Assembly: GCA_949317995.1 (NCBI GenBank)
Contig: OX439047.1
Location: 32,588,950 to 32,652,949 of the forward strand
Source of the DNA: Acholoe squamosa
Lineage: Eukaryota > Annelida > Polychaeta > Phyllodocida > Polynoidae
Direction of reading: 5' to 3'
Length of the DNA stretch: 64,000 bases
The notes under the pieces: model-generated
Databases searched by the model: none
Seen by the model: the letters and a program-made list of their open reading frames with translations, nothing else
Told to the model about the DNA's origin: nothing
Position numbers and translations under genes: made by a program
In this document: positions 59,970 to 64,000 of the stretch, one piece after another
Layout: every line of letters begins with the position of its first letter
Position numbering within the stretch: the first letter of the stretch is position 1

Positions 59970-60990
59970 AAAAGGTAGCCGGCTATCCCAATCCCTCTGA
60001 TCTCACCGTGGTGGCCAGCAGCATCTCTATTGTTCTGTTGGCTCGCTCTACCATCCCATCACTCTGGGGTCTAAAAGCACAGGTTCTTGTCTGGCGGATT
60101 TCCAGGAGAGCCATCACTTCTCGGAACAAGGCCGCTTGAAAGTTACGTCCCTGATCCGTATGCAGATCCTCCGGAGGCCCCAGCCGACACACAAATTCTT
60201 CCACAAATACCCGTGCCACTGTGCTAGCTTCCTGGTTCGGGATGGCATAGGCCTCTGTCCACTTGGTGAAGTAATAGGCTGTCACTAAAATGTACCTGTT
60301 TCCTCTGTCCGTGACAGGTAGGGGACACATGACGTCCGTTGCTATCCTCTGCAGGGGCAGCCCGGCTCCAACATGCCCCATCTTCGCCCAATGTGGCGGC
60401 GGAACCCCCTTTCTCCGAATGCAAGCCTCACACCTGGCACACCATCTTTTCACATCCCGGTGAAACTCCGGCCAATAGAACCCCTGCTGGACCCTCTTAG
60501 TGGTCCGAGTCCGTCCCAGGTGGCCTGCCAATGGAACCCCCTGAGCCTCATGTAGGACTTCCCTCCGACTGTCCTTGGGCACCGCTATCTGCCCCGTCTC
60601 CTGCCCCGTCACGTCCCGCCACTTCCTCACTAGGATACCGTTCCTCAGCTCCAGCCTACTGAACTGGGCCCTCCAAGCGTGCTGCTCATAGCTAAAATCA
60701 CTGGCCTTGTCCACGGAGGGGGGGCGCCCCAGGATAACCAAATTGGGAACCTCCCGGAGCAGTGCATCCTCTTCCTGGAGCTGCCCCCAGTCTCTCGGCT
60801 CCGTCTCCGACTCAGTCGTCGAAGCAGGCTCCCCCTGCAGTCGCACCTCTTGGCTGCAGGTCAAGACCCTACAGGTAGCCAGTTCCTCCTCCAGGGGCTC
60901 CCCCCACCCGCACTGCCTGCAGGGGTCCCTAGACAGGCCATTGGCATTTCCATGTTGCTTCCCCGGCCTATGCTTGACCCTGATATCGTA
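59970..60990 (-). pseudogene. Ty3/gypsy integrase (zinc finger and catalytic core)
   Basis: Shows an HHCC zinc module (HEAQGVPLAGHLGR ... CARCEAC), then the catalytic core with Asp in ATDVMCPLPV, Asp in LHTDQGRNF and Glu in MVERANRTIEM, the D,D-35-E pattern. It would insert element cDNA into the host genome. A frameshift at about 60000 (VRSEGLG then TAG) separates it from the C-terminal part, whose sequence resumes in another frame (DWDSRLPF). Confidence 0.9.
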
Positions 60991-61505
60991 GGTATCAATT
61001 ATCTGTATCCAACGAGCTAGCTGCCCCTCCAGTTCCTTGAACCCGAGCAGCCATTCAGGGACGCGTTCATACCAATATTGGCCGGCCCACCAGATAGTGT
61101 CGGAACTTCCTCAAGCCGGCAACTCCTTCCTAGTGATGCAGTAGTTCCTTTCTGCCCTCGACAGTGTACGGCTGGCGTTGGCCAGCACTCGCTCCACCCT
61201 GCTCTGCTGCTGGCTCAGGACTGCTCCGAGGCCGAGGCTGAAAGGCCAGGATAGGAGCTCCCATCAATAACTCCTTAAGTCGTGTGAATGCTGTCTGACA
61301 CCCACTCATCCATCGAAACGCCCTTCCCTTCTCGGCCAGCGTGCTCAGTGGCTTAGCTATTGTGGCGAAATCCTGGATGAACCCTCGATAATACCCGGAC
61401 AGGCCGAGGAAGCTCCTTACATCAGTAACTGTCTCCGGCGTCCCCCAGTCTCTTACAGCCGCTACCTTTCCCGGATCCGTTGATACTTCCTCCCTGCTTA
61501 TGATA
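60990..61505 (-). pseudogene. reverse transcriptase thumb / RNase H remnant
   Basis: Carries VSREEVSTDPGKVAAVRDW and RSFLGLSGYYRGFIQDFA, typical of the RT-RNase H junction, then LSRAERNYCITRKEL and HRPGKQHGNANGLSRDPC from RNase H. The RT fingers and palm, including the catalytic YxDD box, are absent: the frame goes from protease-side sequence (MMPYQPYHK) straight into the thumb. A stop follows KELPA. Confidence 0.85.
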
Positions 61506-62141
61506 TGGTTGATATGGCATCATGTCCTTAAAAATGGTCACTACTTCCTGCCCCGGGTTAAGGACTCGCACCCAGGGCCTAGCTTCCTGAGGCCGGACCA
61601 GGCTCGGAGCTACCAGAAATCGCGGTTCTCCCTTATGCCCTGCGAGACCTTCCACTAGCCCATCCTCTCCTTCCTTCCAGGAACCCTGGAGGTGCCCTTC
61701 CAGGACAACCTCCTCTCCGGCTGCCAGCACAGCAAATCTGGCGCTTACCACCCGGCAGACGCTCTCTCCTTCCGACCATACCAGCCGTGTTCTCCCCAAG
61801 TCAACCACAATGGCATGTCGTCTCAGGAAGGTGGCACCCAGTATTGCCTCATTAGGAACGTCTCCGACTCTGAACTTCAAGGCCACTTCCCTCATGCCCA
61901 GCTTAAGCCGGGCGGTGCCCTCACCCTGTAGTTTCATGGCCCTCCCGTCGACTGTGCATACCGTTTTTCCACAGCCATTTGTAGCTGTCCGCTTCGTCGG
62001 CTCGGTCCCAGGACTCCTCCTGCCTCTCCGCCCCTGTCTCGCTCCGGCCCGGTCCTTTTTTCTGAAAGAAACGTCTTCATCCACTAATTCAAGCAGAGCA
62101 CCCTTCTCTGCCCCCCTACCCTTACGTCTGGCATACCATTG
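61500..62141 (-). pseudogene. protease-region remnant of the gypsy element
   Basis: Contains TVDGRAMKLQGEGTARLKLG and EAILGATFLRRHAIVVDLGR, the second half of a retropepsin-like domain. I see no clean D-T/S-G active-site motif. The upstream side is cut by the MITE at 62142. Confidence 0.7.
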
Positions 62142-62633
62142 CCCACTGGGCACATCAATGTTGATTCAGCGTTGAAACAATGTTTGCAATGTTTGCATAT
62201 CAACATTGATTTAGGGTTGAAATAGAGTTGAAATTGAAAGTTGAAATAACATACTCAAAATCAACTGTGATTCAACATCTAACCATCAGCGCTGATTCAA
62301 TGTTTGTGTTTCTATGTTGACTCAACATTGTTTCAACAATGTTGAAACAACATTGACAGTTGTTTTGTTGACATATCAATGTTGAATCAACATTGTATCA
62401 ACATTGAAATCAATATTGTTGATTCAACATTCCCAAATCAATGTTGAATCAACGTTGAGTTGACAACAATATTTCAACATTGATATGTCAACTGTTGACT
62501 GGATGTTGAAATGGTGATGGTTGACAACGTTGAAATACAAATATTGAAAAAGTGTTGAAAACAGGTTGATCAACACCATCAACATAACATCAACTGGTTG
62601 TCAATGTTGATGCAACATTGTGTGCCCACTGGG
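62142..62633. mobile_element. MITE with CCCACTGGGCACA ends inside the gypsy element
   Basis: The ends CCCACTGGGCACA and TGTGCCCACTGGG match inverted at 12 of 13. The 492-base interior is built from CAACATTGA / TCAATGTTG words in both orientations, so the whole element can fold on itself. It sits where the gag region is missing. No clear target duplication. Confidence 0.85.
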
Positions 62634-62664
62634 TGTCCTTGTCCATGTTTGCTCCGGGCTGAAG

Positions 62665-62683
62665 ATCCCACTGCTGTCACCAA
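62665..62683 (-). other. primer-binding site of the gypsy element
   Basis: The minus strand reads TGGTGACAGCAGTGGGAT directly inside the LTR. TGG complements a tRNA 3' CCA, so this is where minus-strand cDNA synthesis would start. The tRNA is not identified. Confidence 0.75.
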
Positions 62684-63000
62684 TGTAGTGAATTCCAGAT
62701 CTACCTCTGTTAGCAAACACCACAAGACTCGAACTATGGTTTAACACTGTTTATTTAACCTGGCTTCTGGCCACACCATCTACTCGGATAACTTCTTCAA
62801 AGCTATTACTTGTGACTTCAATAAACTCTGGTGCTAGACCTTTTGTCTTTGATTCCCAGCTTCCAATGCTGTGGTCACTCCAGTGTCGGAGACTCACTTC
62901 TCTCTATTCCGCTCTGGCTCGGGCTCCGAGAGAACGAGACTTTGCTGCCTCCATCCAAGATGGCTTTGGCCTCGTCTCGCCTCCCTCGGCCTTACCGCCT

Positions 63001-63002
<2 letters not shown>
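62684..63002 (-). repeat. LTR at the high-coordinate end (5' LTR), truncated
   Basis: Starts TGTAGTGAATTCCAGATC and follows the 58011 copy to CGGCCTTACCGCC, where (AT)n begins. It lacks a 19-base AGCTCTCTGGTCCTCGGAG-type segment present in the first copy. Confidence 0.85.

Positions 63003-63040
<38 letters not shown>
63003..63040. repeat. (AT)19 microsatellite between LTR copies
   Basis: Pure AT run, again immediately before an LTR start (TGTAGCAAAATCC). Confidence 0.97.
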
Positions 63041-63043
<3 letters not shown>

Positions 63044-63400
63044 AGCAAAATCCGAATCTACCTCTGATAGCAAACACCACAAGACTCAAACTATGGTCAT
63101 GGTTTATGACTGCTTATTAACCTGGCATCGGGCCACACCATCTACTCTGAGCTCTCTGGTCCTCTGGGCTTACCGCCATACTCTCCCCTGCTAACCTTAA
63201 ACTATAGGAGAGAGCCGTTCCTCCTAACAGGAACCTAACTTAACGATGCTAATGTCCTGGCACGGGTCCCCTACTGTGCCCTATACTCCTAAACCATTTA
63301 CAATCGCATGTACAGTCTCTCAATAAACTTATATCACACCTGTCTTGGTTGTTCTTTACTTCTATAGCCAGGTCTCCGAGCGTTATACCCCGCTCCGATG
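63041..63400 (-). repeat. third LTR copy, internally deleted
   Basis: Starts TGTAGCAAAATCC and lacks about 200 bases of the middle found in the 58011 copy, then matches again from CTTACCGCCATACTCTC through AATAAACTTATATCACA. Confidence 0.8.
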
Positions 63401-63700
63401 TGCTGCACCTCCTTGTGAGGCTCCCAAACTTGACTAACCCAGGGCTTACTACCAACGTTTATACAAGCAGCTCCAGTCTGCTGCTCCGAGCGCTCTGACC
63501 GCTCCCATGGGCTGCACCTCCTCATGAGGCTCTCGAACTTGATTAACTCAGGGCTGCCGCCAGCTTTTATACAAGCAGCTCCAGTCTGCTGCTCCGAGTG
63601 CTCTGACCGCTCCAATGGGCTGCACCTCCTCGTTAGGCTCCTGTACTTGATTAACTCCGGCCTTACCGTCAAGTTTATACAAGCAGCTCCGCCTGGCTAC
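63374..63700. repeat. ~110-base tandem repeat, three copies
   Basis: Units start CTCCGAGCGCTCTGACCGCT-like and end TTTATACAAGCAGCTCCAGT, at about 63374, 63484 and 63592. Similarity to 58565-58620 suggests the unit belongs to the retroelement's LTR or leader. Confidence 0.85.
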
Positions 63701-64000
63701 TCTGATGCCCCAACATCATTCAGGACCGTCGTGTTCCCCTGGCTCCGCCTCGTCCTAGTCAACAGTCTACCCCATACTTGACTCCGGGCCATTATACTCC
63801 AGACCCTGATTTCTTCCCCTATATTCTACCGTTCTTCTCCGAGCTCCGTATACTCAGCATCTCCTTATACGAAGACCCTTCCAAAGATAGTGACTTTTAA
63901 CACTTACCTGGCTGGCGACTGGTAGACGCTTGATCGCCCTGCACCACCCGCCGCCACACTCTGAGCAGAAGTTGCGTCCTACCTCTGTTGGGCCGTACCG
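63701..64000. other. GC-rich tail of the window, probably retroelement
   Basis: Pyrimidine-rich and similar in style to the 58.6-59.0 kb region. It ends at GGCCGTACCG. No gene supported. Confidence 0.4.

Larger units (their letters stand above)
58011..62684 (-). mobile_element. dead Ty3/gypsy LTR retrotransposon
   Basis: On the minus strand: LTR (starting at 62684 and above), primer-binding site, a gap where gag should be, a protease-region remnant, RT/RNase H remnant, integrase, a GPW-type tail, then the other LTR (58011 up). LTR similarity is clear (ATCTACCTCTGTTAGCAAAC, CACCACAAGACTCGAACTAT). The internal length, about 4 kb including a 492-base MITE, is short for this class because of deletions. 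Stops and a frameshift show it is inactive. The LTR edge facing the internal region at the low end is not resolved. Confidence 0.9.

Overview
The window looks like intron-rich, repeat-dense nuclear DNA from an invertebrate animal. Genes are split by GT-AG introns, poly(A) signals are AATAAA, and most of the sequence is transposable elements, MITE-like inverted repeats, SINE-like copies and microsatellites. I see no bacterial-style operons, rRNA or CRISPR. I cannot name the species. The SINE-like family with a (TCAC)n or AATCAATC tail has the look of marine invertebrate repeats, but that is only an impression.

Region by region. (1) 1.7-27.1 kb, minus strand: one host gene. A 5-kb exon (2185-7231) encodes a Ser/Gln/Pro-rich, probably nuclear protein with a SUMO-interaction-like motif. 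Candidate upstream exons at 8.5-8.7, 14.24-14.30 and 26.99-27.10 kb and a last exon at 2.07-2.12 kb join it in a consistent reading frame (1822 codons including stop). Its introns carry a hairpin element, minisatellites, four SINE-like copies, several TIR elements and a 2.2-kb fold-back element. (2) 27.1-31.1 kb: GC-rich, promoter-like DNA and repeats. (3) 31.15-41.10 kb: two inverted arms of about 0.6 kb enclose about 10 kb. The arms are packed with palindromes, and a two-exon Cys/His-rich gene of 170 residues sits just inside the right arm, reading inward. This looks like a decayed large DNA transposon. (4) 41.1-49.7 kb: MITEs, a tRNA-like sequence and a second fold-back copy. (5) 49.743-57.938 kb: a clearly bounded 8.2-kb DNA transposon with 29-bp terminal inverted repeats. 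It holds a spliced transposase-like gene and at least 14 copies of a 20-bp near-palindrome (GGGCGATTCGTGTGACGCCC), all in non-coding parts of the element. The long transposase exon is interrupted only by in-frame stop codons (TAG, TGA, TGA). (6) 58.0 kb to the end: a dead Ty3/gypsy LTR retrotransposon on the minus strand, with its gag region missing, part of RT deleted, stops and a frameshift in pol, and a nested MITE, followed by further LTR copies and a 110-bp tandem repeat.

The most interesting object is the 8.2-kb transposon. Its termini, dispersed iterons and a possible alternative early-terminating transcript suggest a self-regulating transposition system that I cannot assign to a named superfamily.
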